Below, in pieces: positions 40,679-50,165 of a stretch of DNA of 64,000 nt (position 1 is the first letter of the stretch; each line of letters starts with the position of its first letter). The notes beneath the pieces are model-generated. The model was not told where the DNA came from. It saw only the letters and a program-made list of their open reading frames with translations, and ran no database searches. Made by a program: the position numbers and the translations under genes. Origin of the DNA: Paenalcaligenes sp050487225 (GTDB taxonomy: Bacteria; Pseudomonadota; Gammaproteobacteria; Burkholderiales; Burkholderiaceae_B); assembly GCF_050487225.1 (NCBI RefSeq), contig NZ_JBKQGY010000004.1:186001-250000 (forward strand), given 5' to 3'.

Positions 40679-42133
40679 ATGTTGCACATTTATAATACAT
40701 TGTCGCGTAGCAAAGAGGAATTCAAGCCTAGTCAGGCTGGCGTTGTGCGCATGTATGTGTGTGGGATGACGGTGTATGACTTCTGCCACCTTGGTCATGC
40801 TCGCATGTTGGTCAGCTTTGACGTGATTCAGCGTTGGCTGCGTCAGTCAGGTTACCAGGTCAATTACGTGCGCAATATTACAGATATCGACGACAAGATC
40901 ATTCGTCGCGCCGTAGAAACAGGCCGCACCTTAGGTGAGGTAACTGAGTTCTATATTGCCGCTATGCACGCTGACGAAAGTGCCTTGGGCGTGGAATCCC
41001 CTAATGCCGAACCTCGTGCCACCCAATATGTGGGCGATATGTTGGGTATTATCCGCAAGCTGGAAGAAAACGGCTTAGCCTATCAGGGCAGCGATGGCGA
41101 TGTGAACTTTGCCGTACGCAAGTTCGATGGTTACGGCAAATTGTCAGGTAAAACCTTGGATGATTTGCGCGCTGGCGAGCGTGTTGCGGTGACTGATGGC
41201 AAACGTGACCCGCTGGATTTTGTGTTGTGGAAATCCGCCAAAGCCGAAGAGCCGGCAGAGTCCAAATGGGAGTCCCCTTACGGTTTAGGTCGTCCGGGCT
41301 GGCACATTGAGTGCTCGGCCATGAGCCATACCTTACTAGGCATGCCCCTAGATATACATGGTGGCGGTCCTGATCTGAAGTTCCCGCACCATGAAAACGA
41401 GATTGCGCAGTCTGAAGGTGCGTTTGGCGGCACCATGGCCAACTACTGGATGCATTGCGGCCCCTTGATGGTTGATGCCGAGAAAATGTCCAAATCGCTG
41501 GGCAATTTCCGTAATATTCGTCAAACCATTGCCGCAGATGGCGGCGCAGCGGATCAAGCTACCTATGTGGCAAACCCGCGCGAAGCTGAGATGTTGCGTT
41601 TCTTTATTGTGCGCAACCACTACCGCAGCACCCAAAATTACGCAGCCGATAACTTATTTGATGCACAACAAGCGGTAGACCGCTTGTATCAAACCTTGGC
41701 AAACGTGCCTGCAACCGAACAAGAAATTGATTGGACATTGCCAGCAGCACAACGTTTTGCGGCGGCCATGAATGATGATTTCAATACGGCTGGTGCCATA
41801 GCAGTGCTGTTTGAGCTTTCTGCTGCTGCCAACCGTGACAAATGCCAACAAAGCGCCAGCCTGATGAAAGCATTGGGTGGCGTGTTGGGTCTGTTGCAAA
41901 AAGATCCTGCGCAGTATTTGCGTTCTGCATCCCGTTATGTGCGTGATGCACGTCAAGGCTCTACCGAAGGCCAGCTCACCGATGACGCTATTGATGCTCT
42001 GGTAGCAGAGCGTACTCAAGCCAAAGCTGACCGTGATTTCGCCAAGGCTGATGCCTTGCGCAAGCAATTGCACGACGCGGGTATTGAGCTAGAAGACAAG
42101 GCGGGTGGCGTCACTCAGTGGCGACGAGCCTAG
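40679..42133 (+). CDS. cysS: Cysteinyl-tRNA synthetase
   Basis: A 484-residue class I synthetase. The HIGH-type motif is CHLGHAR preceded by the zinc Cys in YVCGMTVYDF; further zinc ligands in GWHIECSAM and HHENEIAQSEG; the KMSKS loop is EKMSKSLGNF; the C-terminal helical domain (DRDFAKADALRKQLHDAGIELED) is complete. It is divergent from the TPR-protein gene and leads the cysS-alkA-accA-tilS series. Confidence 0.96.
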   Translation: MLHIYNTLSRSKEEFKPSQAGVVRMYVCGMTVYDFCHLGHARMLVSFDVIQRWLRQSGYQVNYVRNITDIDDKIIRRAVETGRTLGEVTEFYIAAMHADESALGVESPNAEPRATQYVGDMLGIIRKLEENGLAYQGSDGDVNFAVRKFDGYGKLSGKTLDDLRAGERVAVTDGKRDPLDFVLWKSAKAEEPAESKWESPYGLGRPGWHIECSAMSHTLLGMPLDIHGGGPDLKFPHHENEIAQSEGAFGGTMANYWMHCGPLMVDAEKMSKSLGNFRNIRQTIAADGGAADQATYVANPREAEMLRFFIVRNHYRSTQNYAADNLFDAQQAVDRLYQTLANVPATEQEIDWTLPAAQRFAAAMNDDFNTAGAIAVLFELSAAANRDKCQQSASLMKALGGVLGLLQKDPAQYLRSASRYVRDARQGSTEGQLTDDAIDALVAERTQAKADRDFAKADALRKQLHDAGIELEDKAGGVTQWRRA

Positions 42134-42144
42134 GAGCAGAGATA

Positions 42145-42768
42145 GTGCATAAACCGCATTATTGGGATGAAGCCAAAACACATTTGATGAAACGCGATAG
42201 GATTCTGCGTAAAATCATCCCCACGTTTGCTGAAGAACACCTGAAACCGCCTTCAGAAGCCTTTGCTACATTAGTGCGGGCTGTGATTGGTCAACAAGTG
42301 AGCCGCCGCAATGCGGAGGCTATTTGGGAACGATTTAATAATGCGTTTGCATCGCCTGCGACGCCCGCTGATGTGTTAGCGTTGGAAGTCGCAGCCTTGC
42401 AACAGATGGGTATGCCCAAACGCAAAGCCGAATATATTCTGGATCTTGCACTACATTTTGAAGAGCGCAAGGTAAACCCAGAAAGTTGGCAAGATATGGA
42501 CGATGAGGCCATTATCAGAGAACTCTGTGCTATTCGTGGCATAGGCCGTTGGACGGCAGAGATGTTCCTGATTTTTAACCTGCATCGTGCAGATGTATTA
42601 CCGTTGGATGATGCCGGATTAATCCGGGCAATCTCTCAACATTATTACAGTGGTGAGCCAGTCTCCCGCTTTGAGGCACGTGAAGTGGCTCAGGCCTGGA
42701 CTCCCTGGTGTACGGTGGCAACTTGGTATCTGTGGCGTAGCCTGGATCCTATTGCCGAAAGCGAATGA
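42145..42768 (+). CDS. DNA-3-methyladenine glycosylase (AlkA-type, HhH-GPD)
   Basis: About 207 residues. Helix-hairpin-helix and GPD region: LCAIRGIGRWTAEMFLIFNLHRADVLPLDDAGL, with the catalytic Asp in the last segment; upstream AFATLVRAVIGQQVSRRNAEAIW is typical of the fold. It excises alkylated purines. GTG 42145 is preferred because TAGGAG lies eight bases upstream (formed at the cysS stop codon); a GTG 27 bases earlier overlaps cysS. Confidence 0.9.
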   Translation: MHKPHYWDEAKTHLMKRDRILRKIIPTFAEEHLKPPSEAFATLVRAVIGQQVSRRNAEAIWERFNNAFASPATPADVLALEVAALQQMGMPKRKAEYILDLALHFEERKVNPESWQDMDDEAIIRELCAIRGIGRWTAEMFLIFNLHRADVLPLDDAGLIRAISQHYYSGEPVSRFEAREVAQAWTPWCTVATWYLWRSLDPIAESE

Positions 42769-42795
42769 ATTAGCGATTAACCCGAAGACACAACA

Positions 42796-43761
42796 ATGCG
42801 AAATACATTTCTGGAGTTTGAGCAGCCTATTGCTGAACTCGAAAACAAGATCGAAGAGTTACGTTTTGTTCAAACGGATTCTGCTGTTGATATTTCGGAA
42901 GAACTCAGCAGGCTGCAACAAAAAAGCCAGACCTTGGCGCGTAGCATCTACGAAAAATTAACGCCTTGGCAAACTGCGTTGGTGGCCCGCCACCCACAAC
43001 GTCCCTACACCATGGACTACGTGAATGAAATTTTCACTGACTACCATGAGCTGCATGGCGACCGTATGTACGCGGATGACCAAGCGATCGTCGGCGGTTT
43101 AGCGCGGTTTAATGGTGTGCCTTGCATGGTGATTGGCCATCAAAAAGGCCGTGATACCAAAGAACGCGCACGTCGTAATTTCGGTATGCCTCGTCCAGAG
43201 GGCTATCGCAAAGCCTTGCGTTTGATGCGTTTGGCTGAAAAATTCAATATCCCTGTCTTTACCTTTGTAGACACCCCCGGTGCTTACCCAGGTATTGGTG
43301 CAGAAGAGCGCGGTCAGTCTGAGGCTATTGGGCATAATCTGTACGCGATGGCCGAGCTAAAAGTGCCTATTATCACCACCATCATTGGTGAGGGTGGTTC
43401 GGGCGGTGCCTTGGCAATTGCGGTAGGTGATGCCGTATTGATGCTGCAATACGCAACTTACGCGGTCATCTCCCCAGAAGGTTGTGCTTCTATTTTGTGG
43501 CGCAGTGCTGATAAAGCATCGGTAGCCGCAGAAGCCTTGGCCATTACTGCTCCGCGTCTTAAAGAGTTGGAGTTGATTGATAGAGTGGTGAATGAGCCTG
43601 TAGGTGGCGCACACCGCGATCCAGCCACGATGGCCCGTCAATTGGGACGTGCATTGGCTGAGTCCTTACGCCAGTTGACTGGCTTGAGCCCTGAGCAACT
43701 GCGTGAGCGTCGCTTGGAGCGTTTGCTGTCTTATGGCCGTTTCCAGGAAGTTCGTTCGTAA
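42796..43761 (+). CDS. accA: Acetyl-CoA carboxylase carboxyltransferase subunit alpha
   Basis: A 321-residue subunit of the carboxyltransferase that makes malonyl-CoA with AccD. Conserved segments: FLEFEQPIAELENKIEELR, FTDYHELHGDRMYADDQAIVGG, QKGRDTKERARRNFGMPRPEGYRKALRLM, and FVDTPGAYPGIGAEERGQSEAIG. Full length. The tilS start lies within its last codons. Confidence 0.96.
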   Translation: MRNTFLEFEQPIAELENKIEELRFVQTDSAVDISEELSRLQQKSQTLARSIYEKLTPWQTALVARHPQRPYTMDYVNEIFTDYHELHGDRMYADDQAIVGGLARFNGVPCMVIGHQKGRDTKERARRNFGMPRPEGYRKALRLMRLAEKFNIPVFTFVDTPGAYPGIGAEERGQSEAIGHNLYAMAELKVPIITTIIGEGGSGGALAIAVGDAVLMLQYATYAVISPEGCASILWRSADKASVAAEALAITAPRLKELELIDRVVNEPVGGAHRDPATMARQLGRALAESLRQLTGLSPEQLRERRLERLLSYGRFQEVRS

Positions 43762-44806
43762 ATTTCCACTCGCACAGGTACATGCCCATCCGTTGGCTGA
43801 ACTGTGCGATGTAGGCTTATTGCAGTCCATCCATACGCTGTATACCAACCTGCCGCAGCCAGCGCCGCAGCAGGTTGCGGTAGCATTGAGTGGTGGGGTG
43901 GACTCGGCAGCCTTGGCGCTGCACATGGCAGTTTGGGCGCATGCGCTAGAACTGCCTCTACATTGCTTTCACGTACATCATGGTTTGCAAGAAATTGCGG
44001 ATCAGTGGTCGCTGCACGTGCAAAATCTGGCCAACCTGATTGGGGCCAGCATCCACATCGAAAGGGTAAACGTAGATCTGCTGTCCGGTACCGGAATAGA
44101 AGCGGCTGCGCGCGATGCCCGTTATCAAGCTTTTCACACGCTATGCCAACGTACAGGCGTACAGCATGTGTTTGTGGCGCATCACCAAGATGATCAGGCC
44201 GAAACTGTGTTGCTACGGTTATTGCGGGGTTCTGGGCCTACTGGCTTGGGCGCTATGGCGCCTGTTAGCTCGCGTGACGGCTTTATGGTGTTGCGCCCAT
44301 GGTTGGATATACCCCGTAGCCGTATTGTGGCTGTAGGCGAGCTGATGAGCCAACGCTTAGGTTGGACGGCTGTTCAAGACAGCACCAACCTCAATGATGA
44401 TTACACACGCGGTGCGGTGCGTGAGCGCCTAAAGCCGCAGTTGAATGAGCGCTGGCAAGGGTGGCAGAAAATACTGACACGTCATGCGAAGTTAAGCCGC
44501 GATGCCGCCCAGTTACTGGAAGAAGTTGCTGCTGAAGATTTGCAAAAATTGGATTACCGCACACGAGATCACAGTTTTGATTTGAAATCGTGGCGTGAAC
44601 TAAGCCCTGTGCGTCAGGCACAGGTAATACGCCATTGGTTGGCCTTGGCAGGCTTGAAAATGCCAACGGAAGCGCGACTCGACGACATGATGCGTCAGAT
44701 GCGCACCTTACACGCGTTAGGCTTTGATAGGCAGATGCAAGTAAAACATGGTGCGTTTTACGTGATTTGTCGCCAAGGGCGTGTGATTTTGCAACAATAT
44801 GCATGA
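43733..44806 (+). CDS. tilS: tRNA(Ile)-lysidine synthetase TilS
   Basis: About 357 residues. The PP-loop motif VALSGGVDSAALALHM is at about residue 52; FHVHHGLQ and VFVAHHQDDQAETVLLRLLRGSG follow, characteristic of TilS. It converts C34 of tRNA-Ile2 to lysidine. ATG 43733 overlaps accA by 29 bases; an earlier GTG at 43703 would overlap more. It is shorter than E. coli TilS at the C-terminus, as in other betaproteobacteria. Confidence 0.93.
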   Translation: MAVSRKFVRKFPLAQVHAHPLAELCDVGLLQSIHTLYTNLPQPAPQQVAVALSGGVDSAALALHMAVWAHALELPLHCFHVHHGLQEIADQWSLHVQNLANLIGASIHIERVNVDLLSGTGIEAAARDARYQAFHTLCQRTGVQHVFVAHHQDDQAETVLLRLLRGSGPTGLGAMAPVSSRDGFMVLRPWLDIPRSRIVAVGELMSQRLGWTAVQDSTNLNDDYTRGAVRERLKPQLNERWQGWQKILTRHAKLSRDAAQLLEEVAAEDLQKLDYRTRDHSFDLKSWRELSPVRQAQVIRHWLALAGLKMPTEARLDDMMRQMRTLHALGFDRQMQVKHGAFYVICRQGRVILQQYA

Positions 44807-44910
44807 AAAGTCTGATAAATGCCCCATGGGTGGGTAAAAAATGTCGTTAGAATAGAATGGCCCTTTTTGGGGTACACAGACACCATTCCTATTGATTTTC
44901 GAGTAATAAG

Positions 44911-46170
44911 ATGTCCTTGATCGTACAAAAATATGGTGGCACTTCTATGGGCTCCGTGGAGCGCATCAGAAATGTCGCAAAACGCGTGGCTAAATGGCAT
45001 GCGGCCGGTCACCAAGTCGTAGTTGTACCTTCTGCTATGTCTGGTGAAACCAACCGTTTGCTGGGTTTGGCTAAAGAAATTAGCCCACGTCCCGATGCAC
45101 GCGAACAGGACATGCTTGCGGCAACCGGCGAACAGGCCAGCAGCTCTTTGCTGGCGATGGCGCTGATCGCAATGGGTGTGCCTGCACGTAGTTACGCTGG
45201 TTGGCAGGTAGCTGTACATACAGACTCCGCCTATACCAAGGCCCGCATTAAATCTATTGATAGCGAACGCGTACAGAGCGATCTGGATGCTGGGCGCGTC
45301 GTGATTGTGACCGGTTTCCAAGGTATTGATGACAACGGCAACATTACGACCTTGGGTCGTGGTGGTTCTGATACGTCAGCCGTAGCGATTGCTGCTGCCA
45401 TGAGCGCAGAAGAGTGCTTGATCTTTACCGATGTGGATGGTGTCTATACGACGGACCCTCGTGTAGTGCCAGAGGCACGTCGCATGAGCGTAGTGTCCTT
45501 TGAGGAAATGTTTGAGCTGGCTTCGCTAGGCTCCAAAGTACTGCAAATCCGCTCGGTAGAGTTCGCAGGTAAATACCGTGTGCCGGTACGCGTATTGTCT
45601 TCGCTTACCGACCCAGAAATTCCGCTCGAGGAAGAGAAAAACTCGGGCACACTGATTACATTCGAGGAAGATCAAAAAATGGAAGCTGCCGTTGTTTCAG
45701 GTATCGCTTTTAGCCGCGATGAAGCCAAATTTACCCTGCGTGCCGTACCTGACACCCCAGGGGTGGCCTATTCCATCTTGGGGCCAATCGCTGCCGCTAA
45801 CATCGACGTAGACATGATCTTGCAGAACTTGTCTGCACAAGGTACTACTGACTTCTCCTTCACCGTCAATCGTATTGATGCTGACCGTACCAACGAATTG
45901 TTGGAAACTCAGGTAGGCCCAGCAGTGGGTGCAGGCGAAATCGTATTCGACAGCAAGGTTGCCAAAGTATCCATCGTGGGTATTGGTATGCGTAGTCACG
46001 CCGGTGTGGCGAGTGCTATGTTCCGTGCGTTGTCCGAAGAGGGCATCAACATTCAGATGATCAGCACCAGCGAAATCAAAACCTCTGTAGTGATCGACGA
46101 AAAATACATGGAATTGGCAGTACGTGCACTGCACAAAACCTTCGAATTGGATCAAGAAAAAGCGCAATAA
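44911..46170 (+). CDS. lysC: Aspartate kinase
   Basis: A 419-residue aspartokinase of the lysine/threonine-regulated class II type. N-terminal kinase motif VQKYGGTSMGSVERIRNVAKRV; FTDVDGVYTTDPRVVPEAR; two C-terminal ACT domains (RAVPDTPGVAYSILGPIAAANIDVDMI; VGIGMRSHAGVASAMFRALSEEGINIQMI). It commits aspartate to lysine, threonine and methionine synthesis. Immediately followed by tRNA-Ser, the same order as in Bordetella relatives. Confidence 0.95.
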   Translation: MSLIVQKYGGTSMGSVERIRNVAKRVAKWHAAGHQVVVVPSAMSGETNRLLGLAKEISPRPDAREQDMLAATGEQASSSLLAMALIAMGVPARSYAGWQVAVHTDSAYTKARIKSIDSERVQSDLDAGRVVIVTGFQGIDDNGNITTLGRGGSDTSAVAIAAAMSAEECLIFTDVDGVYTTDPRVVPEARRMSVVSFEEMFELASLGSKVLQIRSVEFAGKYRVPVRVLSSLTDPEIPLEEEKNSGTLITFEEDQKMEAAVVSGIAFSRDEAKFTLRAVPDTPGVAYSILGPIAAANIDVDMILQNLSAQGTTDFSFTVNRIDADRTNELLETQVGPAVGAGEIVFDSKVAKVSIVGIGMRSHAGVASAMFRALSEEGINIQMISTSEIKTSVVIDEKYMELAVRALHKTFELDQEKAQ

Positions 46171-46265
46171 TTCGCTGGTACGCGGTCTTTGATCGCGTAC
46201 CTAGGAAAAAATCATTCTAGGGCTAGCAAAATTCGTTTTACTCGTGCTAGAATAGCTTTTTTGCT

Positions 46266-46358
46266 GGGAATGTGGCCGAGAGGTTGAAGGTACTCCCCTG
46301 CTAAGGGAGCATGCGGCTTATACCCGCATCGAGGGTTCGAATCCCTCCATTCCCGCCA
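46266..46358 (+). tRNA. tRNA-Ser (anticodon GCU)
   Basis: Acceptor arms GGGAATG (46266-46272) and CATTCCC (46348-46354) pair fully, followed by discriminator G and encoded CCA (46356-46358). The anticodon stem CTCCC/GGGAG encloses CTGCTAA, giving anticodon GCT at 46300-46302. The variable arm ATGCGGCTTATACCCGCAT is long, as in serine tRNAs, and the T arm GAGGGTTCGAATCCCTC is intact. Its 3' end is the likely attachment site of the adjacent integrase. Confidence 0.96.
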
Positions 46359-46360
46359 TT

Positions 46361-46373
46361 GCTTAGTCTAAGC
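46361..46373. repeat. Palindrome immediately 3' of tRNA-Ser
   Basis: GCTTAGTCTAAGC is a perfect palindrome around one central base, two bases after the encoded CCA. It could be part of the att core or a processing structure. Confidence 0.5.
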
Positions 46374-46374
46374 A

Positions 46375-46453
46375 AGTCCAGCAAGATTCAAAAAGCCCGT
46401 AGAATCAACGTTCTACGGGCTTTTTTCTATCCTAAACAGTCCAGCGAGATCCA
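46375..46453 (+). repeat. Imperfect direct repeats in presumed attachment region
   Basis: AGTCCAGCAAGATTCA (46375-46390) and AGTCCAGCGAGATCCA (46438-46453) differ at two positions and flank the tRNA terminator. They sit between the tRNA and the integrase gene, where integrase arm sites or a tandem att remnant are expected. Confidence 0.5.
46394..46427 (+). terminator. Rho-independent terminator of lysC/tRNA-Ser
   Basis: AGCCCGTAGAA (46394-46404) and TTCTACGGGCT (46411-46421) form an 11-bp perfect stem with a 6-base loop and TTTTT following. Confidence 0.93.
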
Positions 46454-46540
46454 TCCAAAGCTAATCGTAGTGCTGGTATCGTTGTTGGTATTCCTGTGCT
46501 ATCTTTGATTTGTCACTGAAAATACCAACAGGAACCGCTT

Positions 46541-47758
46541 ATGTCTCTGACTGACTTGGCTATTCGTAATGCTAAACCTAGCTCACGCTTACAGAAAATT
46601 TCTGATGGCCGCGGGTTGCAATTGCACATTACTACTACAGGTTCTAAGCTTTGGCGGTTAGCGTATCGCTTTGATGGAAAGCAAAAGCTGATGGCGTTAG
46701 GTATCTATCCTGATATTTCGTTAGCACAGGCACGCCAAGCGACGGATGAGGCTCGCAAGCTGTTGGCTGTTGGTGTGGATCCGATGGAGCAGCGTAAAGC
46801 TGACCGACAGGACCAGAAACGTACTGTAGAAAATACGTTCGAGACTATAGCAAGGAAATGGTGGGCACATTGGTCACCTATGCGTAGTCCTAGACACGCT
46901 GAGTATGTAATTCGTCGTTTAGAGACAGATGTTTTTCCTGTAATAGGAGAGCGTCCTGTAGATGAAATACTAGCGCCAGAGATCGTCCAGATGGTGAAAA
47001 CGATAGAGGGGCGTGGTGCGCTTGATATAGCAAAGCGTTCATTGCAAACCTGTGGGCAAATCTTTCGCTATGCTATTGCGCACGGCTTTGCGACCCGTAA
47101 CCCAGCGACTGATATTCGCCCTAGTGATGTGCTGGTGAGTCGTCGCAAGCAGAACTATGCACGTTTAGATGCCAAGGAGCTGCCAGAATTGCTACGACAC
47201 ATTGAGGTCTACCAAGGCAGTAGTGTGACGCGTATGGCAATGAAGTTAATGGCAATGACTTTTGTACGCACCAGTGAACTGATAGGGGCGCGTTGGGAAG
47301 AGTTTGATCTGCAAAATGCGCGTTGGGATATTCCTTCCGAGCGGATGAAGATGCGTACACCGCACATTGTCCTGCTATCACGCCAAACTGTGCAATTACT
47401 TCAGAATCTGCATACGTTGACAGGCCATCGCGAACTACTGTTTCCAGGCGAAAGAAACCCTAAGACTCCTATGTCGAACAACACTATCCTTAAAGCTTTA
47501 GAGCGTATGGGGTACAAAGGGCGGATGACTGGGCACGGTTTTCGTGGTATAGCCTCAACTGTGCTGCATGAGGAAGGGTGGCCTCACGAACATATAGAAC
47601 TACAGCTAGCACATCAAGAGCGCGATAACACCAGTGCTGCTTATAACCACGCGTTGTACCTTAAGCCTAGAGCTGAAATGATGCAGTGGTGGTCAGACTA
47701 TCTGGAGCAATGCGTAGCGAAGGGTTCTGTTATGAAGTTGACGGCGAGAGTGGCGTAG
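46541..47758 (+). CDS. P4-type tyrosine integrase
   Basis: A 405-residue site-specific recombinase. The N-terminal arm-binding domain (LTDLAIRNAKPSSRLQKISDGRGLQLHI; LGIYPDISLAQARQATDEAR) is the DUF4102 type of P4-like integrases. The catalytic residues appear as Arg in FVRTSELIGARWEEFD, His-x-x-Arg in TGHGFRGIAST, His in LAHQERD, and Tyr in SAAYNHALY. It points away from tRNA-Ser, 180 bases downstream, the classic layout for integration into a tRNA 3' end. Confidence 0.94.
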   Translation: MSLTDLAIRNAKPSSRLQKISDGRGLQLHITTTGSKLWRLAYRFDGKQKLMALGIYPDISLAQARQATDEARKLLAVGVDPMEQRKADRQDQKRTVENTFETIARKWWAHWSPMRSPRHAEYVIRRLETDVFPVIGERPVDEILAPEIVQMVKTIEGRGALDIAKRSLQTCGQIFRYAIAHGFATRNPATDIRPSDVLVSRRKQNYARLDAKELPELLRHIEVYQGSSVTRMAMKLMAMTFVRTSELIGARWEEFDLQNARWDIPSERMKMRTPHIVLLSRQTVQLLQNLHTLTGHRELLFPGERNPKTPMSNNTILKALERMGYKGRMTGHGFRGIASTVLHEEGWPHEHIELQLAHQERDNTSAAYNHALYLKPRAEMMQWWSDYLEQCVAKGSVMKLTARVA

Positions 47759-47870
47759 TAAGTGGCTTTGAAACTCATTGAGGCGCTTATTGTCATAACG
47801 TCAAACACAGTGGTTTGGGCTGCTGCAAAAGAGCTGGTTGAGCAGTCGGCGACATTTTGGGTCTCGGCAG

Positions 47871-48434
47871 TCAATTGAGCGCCTGAGTAGCAAGTGAAAT
47901 ACCTATCGTGACTAATTGCGAGAATGCGCTATAGACGTGTTCTGGGGAAAATACTACAAAAGTCCCAATCAGAGATGAGGCAGCACCCACAATGATGATT
48001 TCTGATTGGGCGGATAGAATCTGAGGAAGCTCCACCTCTTTGTGTCGAGTCAGCCTTTCATGGGCCATCTGCGCATAATTGAAAACAGACTCGATGCGCA
48101 TATCGACATGATCAGCCAGTGTCTCATGGTCTCTGCGTAGCTCTTCTAGTTGTTTCTGTAGATTCGTAACAGGATCAGATGTCAAAACGGTAGTAGAGAA
48201 GAGTTTCAGTCGTTTTGCTGATATAGGCTCGTATGGCTCTATGTCATTGATAGCGGCTCTACGAGCTTTCAGCGCATTCCTGAATGCAACGAGAATTGTA
48301 ATCACTGCCGAGAGGATTGAGAGTAAAAGACCGGCAGTCGCAAAATGGTTGGTAGATAAGCTGCCCAGAATGAGTCCAGTGAAAAACAAAACAATGGGTA
48401 TTGATAGAGCGGTTATAACGTATGTTTTATTCAT
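47871..48434 (-). CDS. Hypothetical membrane protein of the element
   Basis: A 187-residue protein with two N-terminal membrane spans (TYVITALSIPIVLFFTGLILGSL and FATAGLLLSILSAVITILVAF), a charged helical middle likely to form a coiled coil (VTNLQKQLEELRRDHETLADHVDMR), and a further hydrophobic segment at the end (SEIIIVGAASSLIGTFVVFS). ATG 48434 is preferred because AAGAGAG lies just upstream; an ATG at 48461 is possible. I do not recognise a family. It could be an accessory or defence-type membrane protein, but no motif supports a function. Confidence 0.7.
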   Translation of the reverse strand: MNKTYVITALSIPIVLFFTGLILGSLSTNHFATAGLLLSILSAVITILVAFRNALKARRAAINDIEPYEPISAKRLKLFSTTVLTSDPVTNLQKQLEELRRDHETLADHVDMRIESVFNYAQMAHERLTRHKEVELPQILSAQSEIIIVGAASSLIGTFVVFSPEHVYSAFSQLVTIGISLATQALN

Positions 48435-48772
48435 GTCTCTCTTACTGAGTGGGTTTTTCATATAAGTAATGATGCCTGGGTAAACTTCTTGGTTACAGCT
48501 AATAGTTTTTTGGCTTTAAGCGGCTAAGAGTTGTTGCTTAGTTTAGGAAGTTAGGGGTTGCTCCTTTCTAGTCCTGTTGTTCTTCTATGTGCGTACTGAT
48601 GTTATCGCTGGCTTTTAGAAATGTGTATCAAAACTCTCTTTGCTTCTTCAAGCAATATGTTCAATAGTGGCATGCTCATAGGGGGAAGCTACTGGCTAGG
48701 CTGCTTGGGTAGGTTTCTGGCTCACTGTAGGCGCTTAAGGATTTTATTTCTTATAAAGTAGGTTATGGTTTT
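48435..48772. other. Intergenic region of the element, nothing recognised
   Basis: About 340 bases between the membrane-protein gene and the XRE remnant. I see no gene with a ribosome-binding site, no tRNA and no strong hairpin. Confidence 0.55.
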
Positions 48773-49053
48773 TTAAGATGTCGAGTCTTGTTGTTTTCTT
48801 TGAACGATAGGCTTAGAAACCACTACATCAAGCACCATCATCAGTTCAGACGGCAAAACACCTAAAGCCTTACTGATAGCGATAATATTCATCAACGAGA
48901 TGTTCTTCTCGCCTCTTTCAACTGTACCTAAATAACCCGGATGCAGCTCTGCTGCAGCGGCAAGCTCCTCTTGCGTCATGCCGGCGGCAATGCGATAGGC
49001 TTGACTGCCTGGCCAAAAGAGGCGAGTGATCTGTCGGTGTTTTTAGGGCGCAT
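48773..49053 (-). pseudogene. XRE-family helix-turn-helix regulator, probably frameshifted
   Basis: The intact 68-codon frame MTQEELAAAAELHPGYLGTVERGEKNISLMNI... is an XRE helix-turn-helix lacking its first helix. Upstream, the same frame reads QAYRIAAG and hits a stop without any start codon, while a different frame from ATG 49053 reads MRPKNTDRSLASFGQAVK, the expected N-terminus. A one-base loss near 49000 (after GTCAAGCC) would explain the switch. Either a downstream start at 48979 yields a truncated protein, or the regulator is dead. Confidence 0.7.
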
Positions 49054-49245
49054 GATTTCTTCTGTATGCAAAATCCCATCCCACCAAAACCACATCTATA
49101 GGTAAAGAACTTATAAGTTAGGTTATTATTGTTTTTGGGAATCGAATAACTAAGCTAAACCAAAGGGAAGCCAACGTTTTCGATGGCAGTGAAGAGAGAG
49201 CTTCACTGCTCTAAAAGCGATAAAACTACTTTATAGAGGTGGTAA

Positions 49246-50103
49246 GTGGGTTACTCAATTAATAAGATTGCGATTTATACAGGTCTGGCGCTACTGGCGG
49301 GGTGTAGCAGCAGCGGTGGAGGTGGTAAGGGTTCTGAGTCTATACCTCCTGTGACAGACTCTTCATTGAGCAGTGTTCCTGCGGAATACCGTGATGCTGT
49401 GAAAAAAGCTAAGACCTTTGATCCGCTGGCGATTGTTCGAGAGGATTTGGCTGATGAGGGAGCAACGGTAAAGAGCGTTACTCTGAACGGGCAAACATTG
49501 AATGGGACTGAATACAACTTTTCAGAGCTCAAGAACGGGCTGCAAGATCTGTCTTTCACGCTTGAGGTGGAAGACAGCCAGCAGGCGAAGCACCAAGTGG
49601 AAGGTAAAGCCTTTCTCTATCAGCAGCCGTACTCGCTTGCTATGGGAAGTTTGATCAGCAAAATGCAAGGCGCACAGGCATCTGATCTTAATGTGTTTTA
49701 CGTAGACAGTATTAAAGGTTTGCAGACAACAAGTACCGCTATAGCAGGGCTAGATGGCCAGTTTACCTATCAAGGGGTTGCTTTCAATGGTAGTGACGAG
49801 GGCAAGCTAAGCTATGTTGTAGATTTCGGTTCACGCGAGGGCTCGGGGCAGATTAGCGGCCTAACTGAAACAGGCAAAATTGATCTCTTGAAAGCTAACA
49901 TTGCTAGCCTCAACCAGGAAATGATCCAGGGTATGGGGATTGTTGGTAAAGCGACGTTTGAAAAAGATCCTACCGCGGACATTAGTTACGAATTAGGTTT
50001 TTTTGGTCCAAATGCTGAAGAGATAGCAGGGCGTGTGAACTATGTACGAGATGGCGATAACGTTCACAACATCAGTGAAGTAGGTTTTGGCGGTAAACGC
50101 TAA
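49246..50103 (+). CDS. Slam-dependent-type surface lipoprotein
   Basis: 285 residues with a lipoprotein signal peptide: lipobox LLAGC, then a flexible Ser/Gly stretch SSSGGGGKG. The C-terminal part (GKATFEKDPTADISYELGFFGPNAEEIAGRVNYV... VGFGGKR) matches the small TbpB-like beta-barrel that ends surface lipoproteins exported by Slam proteins. The start is GTG 49246 after AGAGGTGG. It is followed by a hairpin with T-run and then by a Slam gene, the usual cargo-translocator pair. Ligand unknown: known relatives bind transferrin, haemoglobin, factor H or act otherwise. Confidence 0.82.
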   Translation: MGYSINKIAIYTGLALLAGCSSSGGGGKGSESIPPVTDSSLSSVPAEYRDAVKKAKTFDPLAIVREDLADEGATVKSVTLNGQTLNGTEYNFSELKNGLQDLSFTLEVEDSQQAKHQVEGKAFLYQQPYSLAMGSLISKMQGAQASDLNVFYVDSIKGLQTTSTAIAGLDGQFTYQGVAFNGSDEGKLSYVVDFGSREGSGQISGLTETGKIDLLKANIASLNQEMIQGMGIVGKATFEKDPTADISYELGFFGPNAEEIAGRVNYVRDGDNVHNISEVGFGGKR

Positions 50104-50119
50104 TTTCATAGACCTTGTT

Positions 50120-50155
50120 ACTGCCTAGCATCACACGCTAGGCAGTATTTTTTTG
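50120..50155 (+). terminator. Terminator/attenuator between lipoprotein and slam genes
   Basis: ACTGCCTAGC (50120-50129) and GCTAGGCAGT (50137-50146) form a 10-bp perfect stem with a 7-base loop, followed by ATTTTTTT. It would make the cargo lipoprotein far more abundant than the translocator, which must be read through or have its own promoter. Confidence 0.88.
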
Positions 50156-50165
50156 ATTGCTACTT

